Shown: positions 28,720 to 42,452 of the stretch, in pieces
Layout: the number at the start of each line of letters is the position of its first letter
Numbering within the stretch: position 1 is the first letter of the stretch
Source: an uncultured Magnetospirillum sp.
GTDB taxonomy: Bacteria; Pseudomonadota; Alphaproteobacteria; Rhodospirillales; Magnetospirillaceae
DNA length: 64,000 bases
NCBI RefSeq assembly: GCF_903853455.1
Contig: NZ_CAINTR010000186.1
Span: 1 to 64,000 of the forward strand
Direction of reading: 5' to 3'
Made by a program: the position numbers and the translations under genes
Notes under the pieces: generated by a model
Told to the model about the DNA's origin: nothing
The model's database searches: none
The model's input: the letters and a program-made list of their open reading frames with translations, nothing else

Positions 28720-31137
28720 CTAATTGGCCAGGGTGAACGAGAAGGTGGAGCCCTCGCCGGGAGCCGCCTCCACCCAGATCCGGCCGCCGTGGCGCTCGAC
28801 GATTTTCTTGCAGATGGACAGGCCGATGCCGGTGCCATCGTATTTCTCGCGAGTGTGCAGGCGATGGAAGATTTTGAAAATACGGTCGTAGTAGGGGGCG
28901 TCAATGCCGATCCCGTTGTCGGCGACGGAAAATTGCCAGTCCTCGCCCCGCCGCTCGGCGGTGACCCGGATCACCGGCGGCCGCGACGGCGCGCGGAACT
29001 TCACCGCGTTGCTGATCAGGTTCTGCAGCAGCAGGAAGACCTCGGTGCCGTTGCACACCACGACGGGCAGAGGCTCCGGGATCTCCAGGATGGCTCCGGC
29101 CTCCTCGATCGCCGGCGCCAACGCCGTCAGGACATCGGCCATGATGGCGTTGGTGGAGGTCGCCGCCGGCGACTCGGCGACGCGGCCGACGCGGGAAAAT
29201 TCCAGCAGGTCCTGAACCAGGCGGTCCATGCGGACGGCGCCCTCCTTGGCGAAGGCGATGAATTCGTGGCCGTCCTTCCCCAGGCGGTCGCCGTAACGCC
29301 GCTCCAGCAGGGCCATGTAGCTGCTGACCATGCGCAGCGGCTCGCGCAGGTCGTGGGAGGCCACATAGGCGAACTGCTCCAGGTCGGCGTTGGAACGCTC
29401 CAGCGCCTCGGTCCGTTCGGTCAGCGCCCGTTCGGCCTGCTTGCGTCCGGAAATGTCGCGCACCACCACCAGGATCGTGTCCTCTTCGGCGCCGGTGGGC
29501 GCGCGCCGCATGCCGACCTCGACCCAGAACAGGCGTCCGTCCTTGGCCCGCGCCCGCCATTCGAACAATTGCGGCTCGCCCGCCACCGCTTTGTCGAGCC
29601 AGATCCCGCCGGTCGCCGCGTCATAGGGCGCAACCCCCTCGCCCAGGTGACCGGCGGGTAGGCCGATCACCTCGGACGGATCGTCGAAGCCGTACATCTC
29701 GGTCATCCGCCGGTTGACCGCCAGGACGGCGCGGGTGTGGATATCGTAGATGAAGATGGCGTCGTCGATGTTGTCGAAGATGGCGCGGAAGCGGGCCTCG
29801 CTGGCGGCCTGCGCCGCCTCCGCCGCCTTGGCGGCGGACATGTCGGTAATGGTGCCGATATGGCCGCGAACCTGGCCGGATTCGTCGTGCCGGGGGCTCG
29901 CCTGCCCCAGGACCCAGGTGATCCGGCCGTCTGGCCCGGTCATGCGGAATTCCGCCTGGAACGGTCGGCCGTGACGGGCCGCCTCGGCCCAGAGGTCGAG
30001 GATGCGGGCGCGATCCTCCAGAACGACCCCATCCGACCATGCCGTCCCCAAGACGGCGGCGGCGGGGCGGCCGGTGATGGCCGACCAGCGCGCGTTGACG
30101 AAGATACATATGCCGGCGACATCGGTCTCGAACACCCCCACCGGGGTCAGGCTGACCAATTCGCGGTAATGCCGTTCGCTGACCTTCAGGGCGTCCAGGG
30201 TGGTGACCAGTTCGCGGGTGCGGCTGCGCACCTTCCGCCGCAGCCCCCAGCTCCAGATGCCGAGAAGCAGTCCTCCGCCGGCCGCCGCCGCCAAGCCCCA
30301 GATGGCGGCTTCAAGGGCGTGCTGGTCGTGTTGCGACAGGGACGAGCCCAGCCATTCGGTCTCGATCCGCCGCCGCTCTTCCGGGGTGATGCGGGCAAAG
30401 CCGTCCTCGATCAGGCGGAACATCGCCCGGTCGCCCTTGCGGACCGCCCAATGGAACTGGCCGGAATACAGCGGCGCGGTATGGCGGAACTCGGTCTCCA
30501 ACGACTTCTTGTACAAGAAGTAGGAGGCCGGCGGCTGATCGACGCAGAAGATGCGGATATCCTGCTTGCCGGCGGCGTCGATCATGGAATCGTAGCTGGG
30601 ATAGCGCTTCAGGCTGCGGATGGCGCGGGCCTCCAGCCATTCGATGCAGGCGTCGCCGTCCTTCACCCCGATGGTGAAGCCGCGCAGCGTGTCGGCGTCC
30701 GAAACCCCCGAGATGCTTTTGTGGAAGTAGATGGGGACGTCGATGGTCGCATAGGGCGCCGAGAAGTCGTAGACGCTCTCGCGGTCGGGCGTCTCGAACA
30801 GGGTGTCGATGGCGTCGGCCCCGCCGGCGGCCATGACGCCTTGGGCCTTGGCCCAATCCATGGCCAGCAGGACGACCGGGATGCCGGTCTTCCGGCTCCA
30901 CAGCTCCCACATGTCCTTCAGGATGCCGTGCAGGGCGCCGTCGCCGGTCCGGAAGATGTAGGGCGGGTAATTGTCGTCGATCACCACCGTGACCGAGGTG
31001 GGAGAAAGAGAAGTGGCAGGCTCGGCGTCGGCAAGGGGAGTCGCCAAGGCCGACAGGAGGAACAGGCATGCCGCCGCGAGGCAACGGCACATGGCCGAAA
31101 TGCCCGAACGTCTTCCCGCCAAGGTCCCTGCCCTCAT
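28720..31137 (-). CDS. Histidine kinase with periplasmic solute-binding sensor and two PAS domains
   Basis: The 805-residue protein has a signal or anchor sequence at about 16-38; the ATG at 31092 is an alternative start. A type-3 solute-binding domain follows (about 45-270, [19 protein letters not shown]), then a transmembrane helix at about 285-303. Two PAS domains (about 330-440 and 455-570) come next, then HisKA with His in [15 protein letters not shown] near 590, and HATPase to the end. The layout resembles EvgS/BvgS-like periplasmic Venus-flytrap kinases, but with no receiver or HPt domain. The ligand is probably a small amine or amino acid, by family only. No partner regulator is adjacent. 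The kinase core is a paralogue of the one at 26214. Confidence 0.9.
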   Translation of the reverse strand: MRAGTLAGRRSGISAMCRCLAAACLFLLSALATPLADAEPATSLSPTSVTVVIDDNYPPYIFRTGDGALHGILKDMWELWSRKTGIPVVLLAMDWAKAQGVMAAGGADAIDTLFETPDRESVYDFSAPYATIDVPIYFHKSISGVSDADTLRGFTIGVKDGDACIEWLEARAIRSLKRYPSYDSMIDAAGKQDIRIFCVDQPPASYFLYKKSLETEFRHTAPLYSGQFHWAVRKGDRAMFRLIEDGFARITPEERRRIETEWLGSSLSQHDQHALEAAIWGLAAAAGGGLLLGIWSWGLRRKVRSRTRELVTTLDALKVSERHYRELVSLTPVGVFETDVAGICIFVNARWSAITGRPAAAVLGTAWSDGVVLEDRARILDLWAEAARHGRPFQAEFRMTGPDGRITWVLGQASPRHDESGQVRGHIGTITDMSAAKAAEAAQAASEARFRAIFDNIDDAIFIYDIHTRAVLAVNRRMTEMYGFDDPSEVIGLPAGHLGEGVAPYDAATGGIWLDKAVAGEPQLFEWRARAKDGRLFWVEVGMRRAPTGAEEDTILVVVRDISGRKQAERALTERTEALERSNADLEQFAYVASHDLREPLRMVSSYMALLERRYGDRLGKDGHEFIAFAKEGAVRMDRLVQDLLEFSRVGRVAESPAATSTNAIMADVLTALAPAIEEAGAILEIPEPLPVVVCNGTEVFLLLQNLISNAVKFRAPSRPPVIRVTAERRGEDWQFSVADNGIGIDAPYYDRIFKIFHRLHTREKYDGTGIGLSICKKIVERHGGRIWVEAAPGEGSTFSFTLAN

Positions 31138-31258
31138 GGCGAACCGCTATATCTGTCGAAATGCCCCTTACGATACGCCGGCGAGCCTCGCCCGGCAATA
31201 CGGGCGGGGCGATGATTTGCAATGAATTGTTACGGAGACGGCAAGGGCGAAACCACCG

Positions 31259-31678
31259 TTAGCTGGTGGGTGGTTCGACCTGACGCGCCAGCACCTCGTC
31301 CAGGCAGGCGCGTTCGCTGACGCTGGTCCCGCCGGGGCTGCGCACGGCGAAATGGGCCACGACGCGGCTGTCGCCCTCGTCGTAGAGGAACAGGTCCAAG
31401 GTGCAGGCGTGGACGCGATACTGCCAGATCTCGGCCGGCGGGTCGCGGCGGCGGAAGCTGGGCGCTCCCAACTCGCTTTCCGCCTGGGCGGCGGTCAGCC
31501 CCTTCAGCGCCTCCGGCACCAGCCGGCCGGTGCGCGACGGCAGCGTCGCCGTCTCGGCGCGCGGCGACGTGGCGTTCGGCGACGCGGTCACTACCGGGCC
31601 GCCGCCGGTCTGGGAACCGCTGCCGCAGGCGGCGACCAGCGTCAGCGACGCCATCATCAGGAGGTGGGTGCTTTTCAT
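31259..31678 (-). CDS. Lipoprotein of unknown function
   Basis: From the ATG at 31678 the product has 139 residues. A signal peptide ends in a lipobox, LVAAC, with the lipidated Cys at about residue 18. A Ser/Thr/Gly-rich linker leads to a compact domain (about 55-139) with [33 protein letters not shown] and a second Cys near the end. The middle resembles SmpA/BamE-like small folds, but that is weak. It lies seven bases downstream of the EI24 gene on the same strand and is probably co-transcribed with it. Confidence 0.7.
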   Translation of the reverse strand: MKSTHLLMMASLTLVAACGSGSQTGGGPVVTASPNATSPRAETATLPSRTGRLVPEALKGLTAAQAESELGAPSFRRRDPPAEIWQYRVHACTLDLFLYDEGDSRVVAHFAVRSPGGTSVSERACLDEVLARQVEPPTS

Positions 31679-31685
31679 GGCGCCA

Positions 31686-32366
31686 TCATAGCCGCGCCGG
31701 AGCCGGCCGCAACCCCTGGACCACATGGACCATGAAGGCGGTGGCGATCACCGGCGCCGCCAGATTGAGCAGGGGAATCTGGAACAGCAGGTTGATCACC
31801 GCGCCGCACAGCCACAGCCGCCCCAGATTGTTGCGGTAAAGCAGGCGGGCCGGCTCCGCCTCCAGCCGGCGACAGGCCACCAGCTCGAAATACTCCCGCC
31901 CCAGCAGGTAGCCGTTGACGGCGTAGTTCAGCACCACCCCCAACCCCACGAACAACAGCGCCAGATAGAGCGGCGCCGCCGCCAGGGTGACCAGCACCAT
32001 CACCAGCAGGAAGCGGGTCGAACCCAGCAGGATCTCGCCCCAGCCGGCCACCCGCGCCGGCCCGAGAGTGGGGTAGTGGCGGGCCTCCACCCCGGCGGCG
32101 ACGTCGTCGAGGAAGAAGCTCATGACGAAGGTGGCCAGCGCCGAGAAGAACAGCAACGGCACCAGCAGCGCCGCCACCCCCAGCGCCGCCCCGGCGCCGG
32201 CATCGGCCCAGCCGTTGGCGAAGAAATGGGTGCTCCTCACCACCACCGAGGCGACCGCCGCCAGACCGATCCAGCAGCCCAGCGCCACCAGGACGCCGAT
32301 CGTCAGCACCCGGCGCAGGCGCGGGTCGCTCAGTTGGGCGAAGGCCTTGATCAGAGCGGACAACAT
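31686..32366 (-). CDS. EI24/CysZ-like membrane protein
   Basis: The 226-residue protein has about four to five strongly hydrophobic segments (about 22-45, 60-90, 115-150, 185-215). Between them are the conserved EI24-family features GVEARHYP and [19 protein letters not shown]. In Escherichia coli the relative CysZ helps sulfate uptake, but in Alphaproteobacteria the function of this family is not established and no sulfate genes are nearby. It heads a two-gene unit with the lipoprotein at 31259 and is divergent from the adenosine kinase. Confidence 0.8.
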   Translation of the reverse strand: MLSALIKAFAQLSDPRLRRVLTIGVLVALGCWIGLAAVASVVVRSTHFFANGWADAGAGAALGVAALLVPLLFFSALATFVMSFFLDDVAAGVEARHYPTLGPARVAGWGEILLGSTRFLLVMVLVTLAAAPLYLALLFVGLGVVLNYAVNGYLLGREYFELVACRRLEAEPARLLYRNNLGRLWLCGAVINLLFQIPLLNLAAPVIATAFMVHVVQGLRPAPARL

Positions 32367-32449
32367 GAGGGATAGGCTCCAAGGCCATGAAAACCGCCCG
32401 ATTCAAGCATGGCATGCGCGGCCGGCCAAGGGGGTTGCAGCGGTTTTTG

Positions 32450-32477
32450 TTGTTTATGGCGGTTTGGGCGGTATACT
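32450..32477 (+). promoter_or_regulatory. Sigma-70-type promoter for the adenosine kinase-typA unit
   Basis: TTGTTT at 32450-32455 and TATACT at 32472-32477 are separated by 16 bases, about 92 bases before the kinase ATG. The spacing is one base short of optimal. It is the only good match in the divergent interval on this strand. Confidence 0.45.
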
Positions 32478-32568
32478 GCGCCGCAAAATAGCTCCCCGGG
32501 CCGCGAGAATCGCCCCGGGGCGGCTCGACTTGTTTTCGGGCCAGACTTGCGAAAGGCTGCTTAAGACC

Positions 32569-33582
32569 ATGGCTGACAACAGCACCCACGTCGCCGGCAT
32601 CGGCAACGCGATCGTCGATGTGCTTGTGCATGCCGACGACCTCCTGCTGCACAAGCTCGGGCTGACCAAGGGGGTCATGACCCTGATCGACGCGGCGCAG
32701 GCCGAGGCCATCTACGCCCAGCTGCCGCCCGGCATCGAGTGTTCCGGCGGCTCCGCCGCCAACACCATCGTCGGCATCGCCGCCCTGGGCGGCCGTACCG
32801 CCTATATGGGCAAGGTCAAGGACGACCAGTTGGGGCAGGTGTTCCGCCACGACATCCGCAATTCCGGCGTCGCCTTCGACACCCAGCCCGCCGCCGCCGG
32901 CCCGTCCACCGCGCGCTGCTTCGTGCTGGTGACCCCCGATGCCCAGCGCACCATGCTGACCTATCTCGGCGCCTGCGTCGATTTCGGGCCGCAGGACGTG
33001 GACGCGGCGGTGGTCGCCAAGGCCGCCGTGACCTATCTCGAAGGCTACCTCTACGACCCGCCCCAGGCCAAGGAGGCCTTCGTCCAGGCCGCCGCCACCG
33101 CCCACGAGGCCGGCAAGCTGGTGTCGCTGTCGCTGTCCGATCCGTTCTGCGTCGATCGTCACCGCGCCGCCTTCCTCGACCTGGTCTCGGGCCATGTGGA
33201 CATCCTGTTCGCCAACGAAGCCGAGCTGTGCTCGCTCTACCAGACCGAGTCGTTCGACGACGCCGTCCGAAGCGTGCGCGGCCACTGCCGCGTCGCCGCC
33301 GTGACGCGCGGCGCCCTGGGCTCGGTGGTCGCCACCGACGAGGACATCTTCGTGGTCGGCGCCGACGCGGTCGAGGCGGTGGTCGACACCACCGGCGCCG
33401 GCGACCTCTATGCCGCCGGCTTCCTGTTCGGCTTCACCCAAGGTCGCGACCTTGCCACCTGTGCCATGCTGGGCGGCATCGCCGCCGGCGAAATCATCTC
33501 CCACTTCGGAGCCCGCCCCGAGCGTCCGCTCAAGGATTTGGCGCGTGCCAAATTGGGCTCCCACATCATTGAGACTGTCTGA
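32569..33582 (+). CDS. Adenosine kinase (PfkB/ribokinase family)
   Basis: The 337-residue protein starts at the ATG at 32569; the frame runs further upstream, but without related sequence. It has the N-terminal [15 protein letters not shown], a substrate-binding [16 protein letters not shown] near residue 63, and the PfkB signature 2 [16 protein letters not shown] near 270. The latter includes the catalytic Asp and anion hole. It phosphorylates adenosine (or a related nucleoside) to AMP for purine salvage. The typA start follows four bases after its stop, so they form one transcript. Confidence 0.88.
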   Translation: MADNSTHVAGIGNAIVDVLVHADDLLLHKLGLTKGVMTLIDAAQAEAIYAQLPPGIECSGGSAANTIVGIAALGGRTAYMGKVKDDQLGQVFRHDIRNSGVAFDTQPAAAGPSTARCFVLVTPDAQRTMLTYLGACVDFGPQDVDAAVVAKAAVTYLEGYLYDPPQAKEAFVQAAATAHEAGKLVSLSLSDPFCVDRHRAAFLDLVSGHVDILFANEAELCSLYQTESFDDAVRSVRGHCRVAAVTRGALGSVVATDEDIFVVGADAVEAVVDTTGAGDLYAAGFLFGFTQGRDLATCAMLGGIAAGEIISHFGARPERPLKDLARAKLGSHIIETV

Positions 33583-33586
33583 GATT

Positions 33587-35407
<1,821 letters not shown>

Positions 35408-35762
35408 ACGCTTGTCTCGTCACCCCCGCGAAAGCGGGGGGCCATGTTGGGGCGATTCTCCCGCGCCACAACACGATATGGATTGCTGATGCATGGATTC
35501 CCGCTTTCGCGGGAATGACGAAAGCAGACTGTTGGGGCGCTTCCGTGTCATGCGGAAGCGCCCTTTTCGTGTCCGTCATCGCCGGGTCTCGTCGCGAGCC
35601 CATGCCCTCGTGGGAAGCGAAAAGGCTTCCTATTCATGACCCGTTCACGGCCAACGCCAAACCCATTGGCGCGCATACGCTATATGGGGCTATGTGCATT
35701 TACACAGTTCCGGTTCATTGGTATGGCTCTTCCGTGACAGGTGGGAAATGAGGGGGCGATTC
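35408..35762. other. Intergenic region carrying a REP-like element
   Basis: The 355 bases between typA and the globin chemoreceptor contain the paired palindromes at 35416-35520. The following stretch has no supported ORF. The chemoreceptor promoter should lie in 35600-35740, but no strong -35/-10 pair was found. Confidence 0.6.
35416..35520 (+). repeat. REP-like paired palindrome, copy 1
   Basis: The element has two hairpins: CACCCCCGCGAAAGCGGGGG at 35421-35440 and ATTCCCGCTTTCGCGGGAAT at 35497-35516. They are separated by about 50 unrelated bases and bounded by CTCGT and GACG. The reverse complement of the whole unit matches the ends of the element at 46482-46588 almost perfectly, while the middle differs. 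This is how BIME/REP pairs look. Confidence 0.75.
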
Positions 35763-37340
35763 ATGGCCGACGACGATCTTCTGGAAAAACGCCTGGCGGT
35801 TCTGTCGATCGTTCAGGCGGACAAGGAGTTGTTGCGCGCCTTCCGGCCGACCCTGGACGCCTGCCTGGATCAGATCCTCACCGATTTCTACCGCCACATC
35901 CGCTCGTTCCCCGAGCTTGAGCGCCATTTCCCCGACGAGGCCACGGTCGCCCGGGCCAAGGCCGCCCAGAAGGTCCATTGGCAGCGGCTGTTCTCCGGTC
36001 AGTTCGACGTGGACTACATGCATTCGGTGCGGGCGGTGGGACGCATGCACAGCCGCATCGGGCTGGAGCCCCACTGGTATATCGGCGGCTACGCCATCGT
36101 ACTGGGCCGGCTGCTGGGCGTCGCCACCACGGCCAACACCGCCTGGCTGCTCACGACGAAGGTGAAGGACGGGCTGGGGCAGGTGCTGTCGGTGCTGACC
36201 CGCACCGTCCTGCTCGACATCGACCTCGCCGTGTCGGTCTACCTGGAGGAACAGCGCAAGGAAGCCGAGCTGGAGCAACGGCGCCGCGAGGAGGTCATCG
36301 TCGCCGAGTTGACCGAGATCGTCGGGGCGGCCAGCCAGGGCGATCTCGACCAGCGCATCCAACTGGCCGGCAAGGATGGCTTCTTCCTCGACCTGTGCCG
36401 CTCGGTCAACGCCCTGGTGGAGAATACCGGCCTGACCTTGGCCGACGTGGCCCGCGCGCTGGGCGCGGTGGCCCATGGCGACCTCGGCACTCGGATCGAC
36501 GCCGAGTATCACGGCGTGTTCGGCCAATTGAAGGACGACGTCAACGCCACGGCCGAGCAACTGACCCAGGTGGTCACCGGCATTCACGCCGCCACCAAGG
36601 AAATCGCCGCCGCCGCCGGCGAGGTCGCCGCCGGCAGCCACGACCTGTCCGAGCGTTCCGAGGATCAGGCCAGCAGCCTGCAACAGACCTCCGCCGCCCT
36701 CACCGAACTGGCCGCCACCGTGCGCAAGAACGCGGCCAGCGCCAACCAGGCCAACCAGTTGGCGGCGGGCGCCCGCGAAATCGCCGCCGGGGGCTGCGCC
36801 GTGGTCGGCGACGCCATCACCGCCATGGGCCGCATCGAGGCCTCGTCCCAGAAGATCGGCGACATCGTCGGCATGATCGACGAGATCGCCTTCCAGACCA
36901 ATCTGCTGGCGCTGAACGCCGCCGTCGAGGCGGCGCGGGCCGGCGATGCCGGCCGGGGCTTCGCCGTGGTCGCCCAGGAGGTGCGCAATCTGGCCCAGCG
37001 CTCGGCCCAGGCCTCCAAGGAGATCCGCCACCTGATCGCCGACAGTTCGGCCCAGGTGCAGGCCGGCGCCGAACTGGTCAAGGGCACCGGAACCACCCTG
37101 GACGAGATCGTCGGCTCGGTGCGTCAGGTCGCCGACATCGTCGCCGAAATCGCGGTGGCCAGCCGCGAGCAGTCCAGCGGCATCGAGCAGGTGACCGGCG
37201 CCGTCACCCGCATCGACGAAACCACCCAGCAGAATGCCGCCCTGGTGGAGCAAAGCTCCGCCGCCGCCACCTCCCTGGAAGACCAGTCCCAGCGACTGGC
37301 CGAACTGGTCGGGTTCTTCAAGCTGAAGACGGGACGGTAG
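35763..37340 (+). CDS. Globin-coupled soluble chemoreceptor (HemAT-like oxygen sensor)
   Basis: The 525-residue protein starts at the ATG at 35763, which follows AGGGGGCG; earlier in-frame starts lack a ribosome site. Residues about 5-165 are a protoglobin sensor domain. The likely proximal heme ligand is His96 in [18 protein letters not shown]. There is no transmembrane helix. A linker with two short HAMP-like repeats (about 180-280) leads to the signalling domain, with its tip at [20 protein letters not shown]. By family it binds oxygen (or CO/NO) at heme and steers aerotaxis, which suits a microaerophilic diazotroph. Its 3' end overlaps convergent nagB by 23 bases. Confidence 0.9.
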   Translation: MADDDLLEKRLAVLSIVQADKELLRAFRPTLDACLDQILTDFYRHIRSFPELERHFPDEATVARAKAAQKVHWQRLFSGQFDVDYMHSVRAVGRMHSRIGLEPHWYIGGYAIVLGRLLGVATTANTAWLLTTKVKDGLGQVLSVLTRTVLLDIDLAVSVYLEEQRKEAELEQRRREEVIVAELTEIVGAASQGDLDQRIQLAGKDGFFLDLCRSVNALVENTGLTLADVARALGAVAHGDLGTRIDAEYHGVFGQLKDDVNATAEQLTQVVTGIHAATKEIAAAAGEVAAGSHDLSERSEDQASSLQQTSAALTELAATVRKNAASANQANQLAAGAREIAAGGCAVVGDAITAMGRIEASSQKIGDIVGMIDEIAFQTNLLALNAAVEAARAGDAGRGFAVVAQEVRNLAQRSAQASKEIRHLIADSSAQVQAGAELVKGTGTTLDEIVGSVRQVADIVAEIAVASREQSSGIEQVTGAVTRIDETTQQNAALVEQSSAAATSLEDQSQRLAELVGFFKLKTGR

Positions 37341-38124
37341 CGCTTTTCCCGACGAGCTGCGCCCTGACCCCGGCCTCCGCTGCGTAGTCGTCGCGGTATC
37401 GCAGCTTCGCCGCCGCCGCCTCGTCCAGCAGCACCACCGCGTCGGCATGCATCTGCAAGGCCGAGGCCGGCACCCGCGCGGTCAGCGGGCCTTCGATGAA
37501 TTGGGCGACGATCTCCGCCTTGGCGGCACCGGTGGCCAGCAGCAGCACCAGCCGCGCGTCCAGGATGGTGCCAATTCCCATGGTGACGGCGGCGGTGGGC
37601 ACCTCTCCGGGAAACGGAAAGCCGGGCCGGTTGACGGCGCGGGTCGAGGCGGTCAACGCCACCGGATGGGTGCGGCCGGACAAGCTGCTGCCCGGCTCGT
37701 TGAAGCCAATATGGCCGTTCATGCCGAGGCCGAGCAATTGCAGGTTGATGCCGCCGGCCTCGGCGATCTTGCGCTCATGGGCGGTGCAGTACGCGGTTAC
37801 GTCGCCGGACGGGATGGCGTCCAGCAGATGGACCCGCGACGGCTCCAGATTGACCCGGTCGATCAAAGCGTGGCGAAGGGCGCCGGTGCAACTGGCGGGG
37901 TGGTCCACCGGCAGGTCAACATATTCGTCGAGGCCGAACACGGTAAGGCCGGCAAAGTCCAGGCCCTCGCCATGACGCCGCACCAGATCCTGGTACAGTC
38001 CGCGCGGCGTCGCCCCAGCCGCCAGTCCCAGCACGGCGCGGGGATTGCGCGTGATCAGATCGGCGACCAGCGCGGCAGCGCGGCGGCTAACCGCCGGGGG
38101 ATCGGCCTCGACCAGGATCAGCAT
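37318..38124 (-). CDS. nagB: Glucosamine-6-phosphate deaminase
   Basis: The 268-residue protein carries [14 protein letters not shown] near residue 34, the catalytic FGLDEYVDL near 63, and [15 protein letters not shown] near 133, all NagB signatures. The enzyme converts glucosamine-6-phosphate to fructose-6-phosphate and ammonia. Length is typical (about 266). It lies five bases downstream of mtnA on the same strand, with no other amino-sugar gene in view. Its role is probably amino-sugar recycling. Confidence 0.92.
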   Translation of the reverse strand: MLILVEADPPAVSRRAAALVADLITRNPRAVLGLAAGATPRGLYQDLVRRHGEGLDFAGLTVFGLDEYVDLPVDHPASCTGALRHALIDRVNLEPSRVHLLDAIPSGDVTAYCTAHERKIAEAGGINLQLLGLGMNGHIGFNEPGSSLSGRTHPVALTASTRAVNRPGFPFPGEVPTAAVTMGIGTILDARLVLLLATGAAKAEIVAQFIEGPLTARVPASALQMHADAVVLLDEAAAAKLRYRDDYAAEAGVRAQLVGKSATVPSSA

Positions 38125-38129
38125 GGGGG

Positions 38130-39218
38130 TTACGCCTTTTCGGGAAACAGCCCCTTCAGGCCTTCCGGGCTGGCGGCGCAGATGCCGCGTTCGGTGATCA
38201 GGCCGGTGACGAGGCGGGCCGGGGTGACGTCGAAGCCGTAATTCAGCGCCGCCGAGCCGTCGGGGATCACCTGGACCTCCACCACCTTGCCGTCGGGGCC
38301 CTTGCCGAAGATGTGGCTTTGCTCGCGGGCCGAGCGCTCCTCGATGGGGATCTCCTTGACCCCGTCGGCGACGGTCCAGTCGATGGTCGGGCTGGGCAGG
38401 CCCACATAGAACGGCACGGCGTTGTCCTTGGCGGCCAGCGCCTTGAGATAGGTGCCGATCTTGTTGCAGACGTCGCCGTCGCGGGTGGTGCGGTCGGTGC
38501 CGACGATGACGAGGTCCACCAGACCGTGCTGCATCAGATGACCGCCGGTGTTGTCGGCGATGACGGTATGGGGCACCCCGTGCCAGTTCAGCTCGCGCGC
38601 CGTCAGGCTGGCGCCCTGGTTGCGCGGCCTGGTCTCATCGACCCAGACATGGACGGGAATGCCGGCGTCGAACGCCTTGTAGATGGGGGCGATGGCGGTG
38701 CCCCAATCCACCGTCGCCAGCCAGCCGGCATTGCAGTGGGTCAGCACGTTGACAGGCTTGCCGGTGCGCTGATGGATTTCGGCGATGATCTTGGCGCCAT
38801 GCTCGCCCAGGGCGGAATTGGCGGCGGCATCCTCGTCGCAGATCCCGGCGGCGCGGCCATAGGCGGCGGCGGCGCGCTCGGGCAGCGGCAGCGGCCGCAA
38901 GGTCGCGATCATCTCGTCCAGTGCCCATTTCAGGTTGATGGCGGTGGGCCTGGTGGCGTGCAGCACCTTGTAGGCGTGGTCGAGAGCGGCGTCGGAGGCG
39001 TCGGCGCGGGCGGCCAGGGCCATGCCGTAGGCGGCGGTGGCGCCGATCAGCGGCGCGCCCCGCACCCACATGTCGCGGATGGCGGTGGCGGCATCCTCCA
39101 GGCTCCGCAGCGTCACCGTCACGAATTCGTGCGGCAGGCGGGTCTGGTCGATGATCTCGACCCCCACGCCGTCGGCGGCCAGCCAGATGGTGCGAAACGG
39201 GGTGCCGTTGATCTTCAT
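38130..39218 (-). CDS. mtnA: Methylthioribose-1-phosphate isomerase
   Basis: The 362-residue protein shows the eIF2B-like isomerase fold with [18 protein letters not shown] near residue 53, the catalytic-Cys region [17 protein letters not shown] near 160, and [18 protein letters not shown] near 240, with its catalytic Asp. It belongs to the methionine salvage pathway, converting 5-methylthioribose-1-phosphate to the ribulose form. Other salvage genes are not in the window. It is the first gene of a two-gene unit with nagB. Confidence 0.93.
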   Translation of the reverse strand: MKINGTPFRTIWLAADGVGVEIIDQTRLPHEFVTVTLRSLEDAATAIRDMWVRGAPLIGATAAYGMALAARADASDAALDHAYKVLHATRPTAINLKWALDEMIATLRPLPLPERAAAAYGRAAGICDEDAAANSALGEHGAKIIAEIHQRTGKPVNVLTHCNAGWLATVDWGTAIAPIYKAFDAGIPVHVWVDETRPRNQGASLTARELNWHGVPHTVIADNTGGHLMQHGLVDLVIVGTDRTTRDGDVCNKIGTYLKALAAKDNAVPFYVGLPSPTIDWTVADGVKEIPIEERSAREQSHIFGKGPDGKVVEVQVIPDGSAALNYGFDVTPARLVTGLITERGICAASPEGLKGLFPEKA

Positions 39219-39270
39219 GCGCGCTCTCCAGGACGGGACGGCGCACTGTAATGGAAGCGATTGCGAGTTT

Positions 39271-42200
39271 CTAGCCGCCGTCGCCCACCAGCGAGAACGG
39301 CGCCCAGAAGGTGGGATGGGCGTAGACGAAAGCCTCCTTGCCGGCGCCGTCCTTGGGGCCGGGACCGTCGATCAGGGCCAGCATGGCGCTTTGCATGGCC
39401 TTGGCGCGGGCGAGGCCGGAATCTTCGGCCTGCCGGCGGAACAGGTCTGTGGTCAGCATGCGGGCCGAGGTGGTCTCCACCGGCCAGTTGCTGACCAGCA
39501 AGGCCCGCGTCCCGGCATAGAAGAAGGCGCGGCCCAGGCCCGACACCGCCTCGGCGCCGGCGCCCTCGCCGGCGGCGGTGTTGCAGGCCGACAGCACCAC
39601 CCAGTCGGCGTCGAGCTTGAGCCCCATGATGTGTTCCATGGTCAGCAGGCCGGACGAGCCGTCGCCGGTGACCGCCGGCGAGGTCAAGGCCAGGGCCGGC
39701 TGGTCCAGTCCGGTGAGGTCGCCGGGGATCAGGCCATGGGTGGCGAACATGACGATCCGCCATTGCGACAGGTCGAGCTTGTTGAGATTGGCCTCGCTGG
39801 CGCGGGCCTCCAGGAACAGGTCCCGCTCGGGATCGGCCTTCAGCACCGCCGCGATGCTTTTCACCTCCTCGGCGGTGTCGGGCAGGCGCGGCAACTGGGC
39901 CAGATCGGTGGAATAGTCGGGGCTGGGCTTGGGGGCGCTGCGGCGCTTGAAGCCCCGGCTGGTGAGGGTGGTCGCCTCGGTCGCCGCCTCCTGGGCCTGC
40001 TCTTGATTGAACAGGGGATCGCCGAAGGCCAGGAAGGTGCGGCGCGGCGCATGGCGCTCGGGCAGGGCGCGCAGCGTGGTCAAGGCCCCCACCGACGGCA
40101 GTTGGGCGATGGCGACCTTGCGCGCCAGCCAGGCCACGTCGCGATACTTGGCGAACAGCACTCCCGCCGGCACGGCCGCCTTGCCGGCGGCGGCCTTCTG
40201 GGCCGGGGCGGGCTTGGTGGTGGGCAGCAGGGCGAGGGGCAACTGCCCAAGAGGGCCGTGGGGAACGACGAACAGCAATCCCGCCTGTCCCCAGCTGGCC
40301 TCGGTGGGCTGCATCAGCCCGGCGTAAAGACCATAGGCGGCGGCGAGGTCGAAGTCGGGGATTTCATCGACGCCGTTGACCGACAGGTCGAGCGCTTCCC
40401 GCAGATGGTGAATGGTGGCGTCCAGGGCGGCGGAACCCACGGGCGAAACGGCGACGGCCGGCGGGCCGGCGGCCGGGATCGCCCAGGCATAGGTGCGGTC
40501 GTCGGCGCTGTAGAAGGCGACCATGGCCTCGCCGGGTTTCAGCTTGGCCTGGACCTCCGCCACCGAAACCGGCTGCGGGTTGAGCATGCGGCCGTATTCG
40601 GGGAATTTGGCGGCGATCTGCCTGAGCTCGTCGCGGCGGCTGTCGCGCAGGGCGGCGATGCGGCCCTTCAACGCCTTGAGGGCCTCGGCGTCCTGGTCCT
40701 CGGCGCGGGCGCTGATGGCGTTGGCCAGCAAGCCGTTGAGGGCGGCGATCTGCTTGTCGGAATCCTGGGCCCGGCGGGCCAGATCGGCCAGGGCGGGATT
40801 GCCGGCGGCGGCCCGCACCGCCGAGGCGGCCAGGGCGCGCTGGACGGACCGGCCGCGCGCCGCGTCGGCGAGGCGGAAGGATTCGGCCACGGCGTCGGGC
40901 GCTTTCGCCTTCAGCAACTGCTCCATGTCGGATTCCAGGATCAGCCGCAGCTTCTGGTCGCGGGCGCGGTTGCCGGTTTCCTCGTCCTCCTCGCCGGAGC
41001 CGGCGGTCAGCACCGGAACCGCCAGGGCGAATTCCCGCAACGCCTCGTCGTCGCGCCCCAGCGCCGCCAGGGCCGCCGCCCTGAAGCCACGCGCCTGGGC
41101 GGTGGTGTAATTGTCCTCGCCCAGCTTGGCGCGAAAATCCTCGAAGCTGGCGGTGAACAGGGGCAGCGCCGCGGCGGCGTCGCCGGATTTAAGCATGGCC
41201 AGGGCATAGGAAGGGTTCTGGCGGATAAAGGCCTCCCAGCCGTCGGGATCGTCCTCGTATCCCGCCTTCATGAGGGCGTATTGCTCGCGCGCCTCCTTCC
41301 AACGGTACTGCCCCACCAGGATATCGGCCAGGGTGCCGGCCCCGCCCCGGCCGGAGGCGCTGGAGGTCTTGGTCACCTCGATGCCCTTGCGCGCCAGGGC
41401 CTCGCCCTCCTTCAGGCGGCCCTGCTCGGCGATGATGCGCCCCAGCGACAGCAGGCCCATGCCGGTGCGCTGCGAGGCAGTGCCCACCGTGTTCTGATAG
41501 ATGGTCAGCGCGATGCGGGCCTCGTTCTCCGCCTCGGCGAGGCGGCCCTGCTGACGCAGGTTCTCGGCCAGTTGCAAGTGCCGATTCCCGACCGTGTAGG
41601 TGCCGCGGGTGTTGGGGGAATCCTCGTAGACGGCGATGACCTTGCGGATCAGCGGCTCGGCCTCGCTCAGCTTGCCCTGGGCCACCACCACCGCGATGTC
41701 GCAGCGCAGTTCGTTGGTCTCGCGCCAGACGCGGTAGTCGTAATTGCGCTCGGCGCGGTCGAGGGCGGCCTTGCGCGACGCGGCGACGCATTCCTCGCGG
41801 GTCGCGGTGGCGCCGTCCACATTGCCCAGCTTGGCGTATTGCTCGGTGATCAGGGCCAGGTTGCGCAGGATCAGATTATCCTTGCCGGTGGTCCGGGTGG
41901 CCTCGCGCAGGTCGGCGATGGCGGCGCCGACCCGCCCCAGATTCATCTCGGCCTGGGCGGTGTTGTAGAAGACCTGGGTATGCAGGCTGCCGTTGGGGCC
42001 GACCAAATGGCCGGCCGTCTTCAACTCGCGCAGGGCGTCGCCCTGGCGGCCCAGAGTGAGGAGGGCCATGCCGCGGCCGAAATGGAACTGGGCCAGGGTG
42101 TCCCCGTCGCTGGTGTCGGGAGCCGGCTCCGCCAGCTTGGCCTGGGCGCGGACCTGCTTTTCCTTGTCGCTGAGCAGGGAGTCGTCCAGCAGCCGGTCGG

Positions 42201-42315
42201 CCGAGGCCTCGGTCGCCTTGCGCTGCATGGGTCCGGGGCTGTCGTCTTCCTGGGCCAGGGCCGGCAAGGCCGACATCACAACGGCGCAGACGACCAGGAT
42301 GCGGGAAATGATCAT
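39271..42315 (-). CDS. Exported TPR-CHAT protein (caspase-like protease domain)
   Basis: The 1014-residue product from the ATG at 42315 has a signal peptide ([17 protein letters not shown]). About 400-450 residues of tetratricopeptide-like helices follow, then a coiled-coil-like Ala/Lys/Arg-rich segment. The C-terminal CHAT domain, about 300 residues, has the catalytic His in [12 protein letters not shown] and Cys in [13 protein letters not shown], so the dyad is intact. CHAT proteases belong to the caspase/separase clan. In this exported TPR form they are widespread in Proteobacteria, but their substrates are unknown. It is a single gene; no gasdermin-like or RAMP partner is adjacent, so it is not a recognisable immune operon. 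Confidence 0.85.
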   Translation of the reverse strand: MIISRILVVCAVVMSALPALAQEDDSPGPMQRKATEASADRLLDDSLLSDKEKQVRAQAKLAEPAPDTSDGDTLAQFHFGRGMALLTLGRQGDALRELKTAGHLVGPNGSLHTQVFYNTAQAEMNLGRVGAAIADLREATRTTGKDNLILRNLALITEQYAKLGNVDGATATREECVAASRKAALDRAERNYDYRVWRETNELRCDIAVVVAQGKLSEAEPLIRKVIAVYEDSPNTRGTYTVGNRHLQLAENLRQQGRLAEAENEARIALTIYQNTVGTASQRTGMGLLSLGRIIAEQGRLKEGEALARKGIEVTKTSSASGRGGAGTLADILVGQYRWKEAREQYALMKAGYEDDPDGWEAFIRQNPSYALAMLKSGDAAAALPLFTASFEDFRAKLGEDNYTTAQARGFRAAALAALGRDDEALREFALAVPVLTAGSGEEDEETGNRARDQKLRLILESDMEQLLKAKAPDAVAESFRLADAARGRSVQRALAASAVRAAAGNPALADLARRAQDSDKQIAALNGLLANAISARAEDQDAEALKALKGRIAALRDSRRDELRQIAAKFPEYGRMLNPQPVSVAEVQAKLKPGEAMVAFYSADDRTYAWAIPAAGPPAVAVSPVGSAALDATIHHLREALDLSVNGVDEIPDFDLAAAYGLYAGLMQPTEASWGQAGLLFVVPHGPLGQLPLALLPTTKPAPAQKAAAGKAAVPAGVLFAKYRDVAWLARKVAIAQLPSVGALTTLRALPERHAPRRTFLAFGDPLFNQEQAQEAATEATTLTSRGFKRRSAPKPSPDYSTDLAQLPRLPDTAEEVKSIAAVLKADPERDLFLEARASEANLNKLDLSQWRIVMFATHGLIPGDLTGLDQPALALTSPAVTGDGSSGLLTMEHIMGLKLDADWVVLSACNTAAGEGAGAEAVSGLGRAFFYAGTRALLVSNWPVETTSARMLTTDLFRRQAEDSGLARAKAMQSAMLALIDGPGPKDGAGKEAFVYAHPTFWAPFSLVGDGG

Positions 42316-42452
42316 GTCTACCCTCCGACGCGGCGGAAGGCCGATTTTACGCCTGCCCGGCGCGGCTTGGGAAGCCCCGCGCATGACGTGGGGACTTGAC
42401 GCGGTGATGATTGTGACGTCCCATCCTGAGGGAATTAGGGGGATATTCGGCC

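Noticed and set aside
39271-42315. TPR-CHAT gene as part of a gRAMP/Craspase-like immune system
   Set aside because: There is no Cas7-fusion gene or CRISPR array nearby, and the protein has an export signal.
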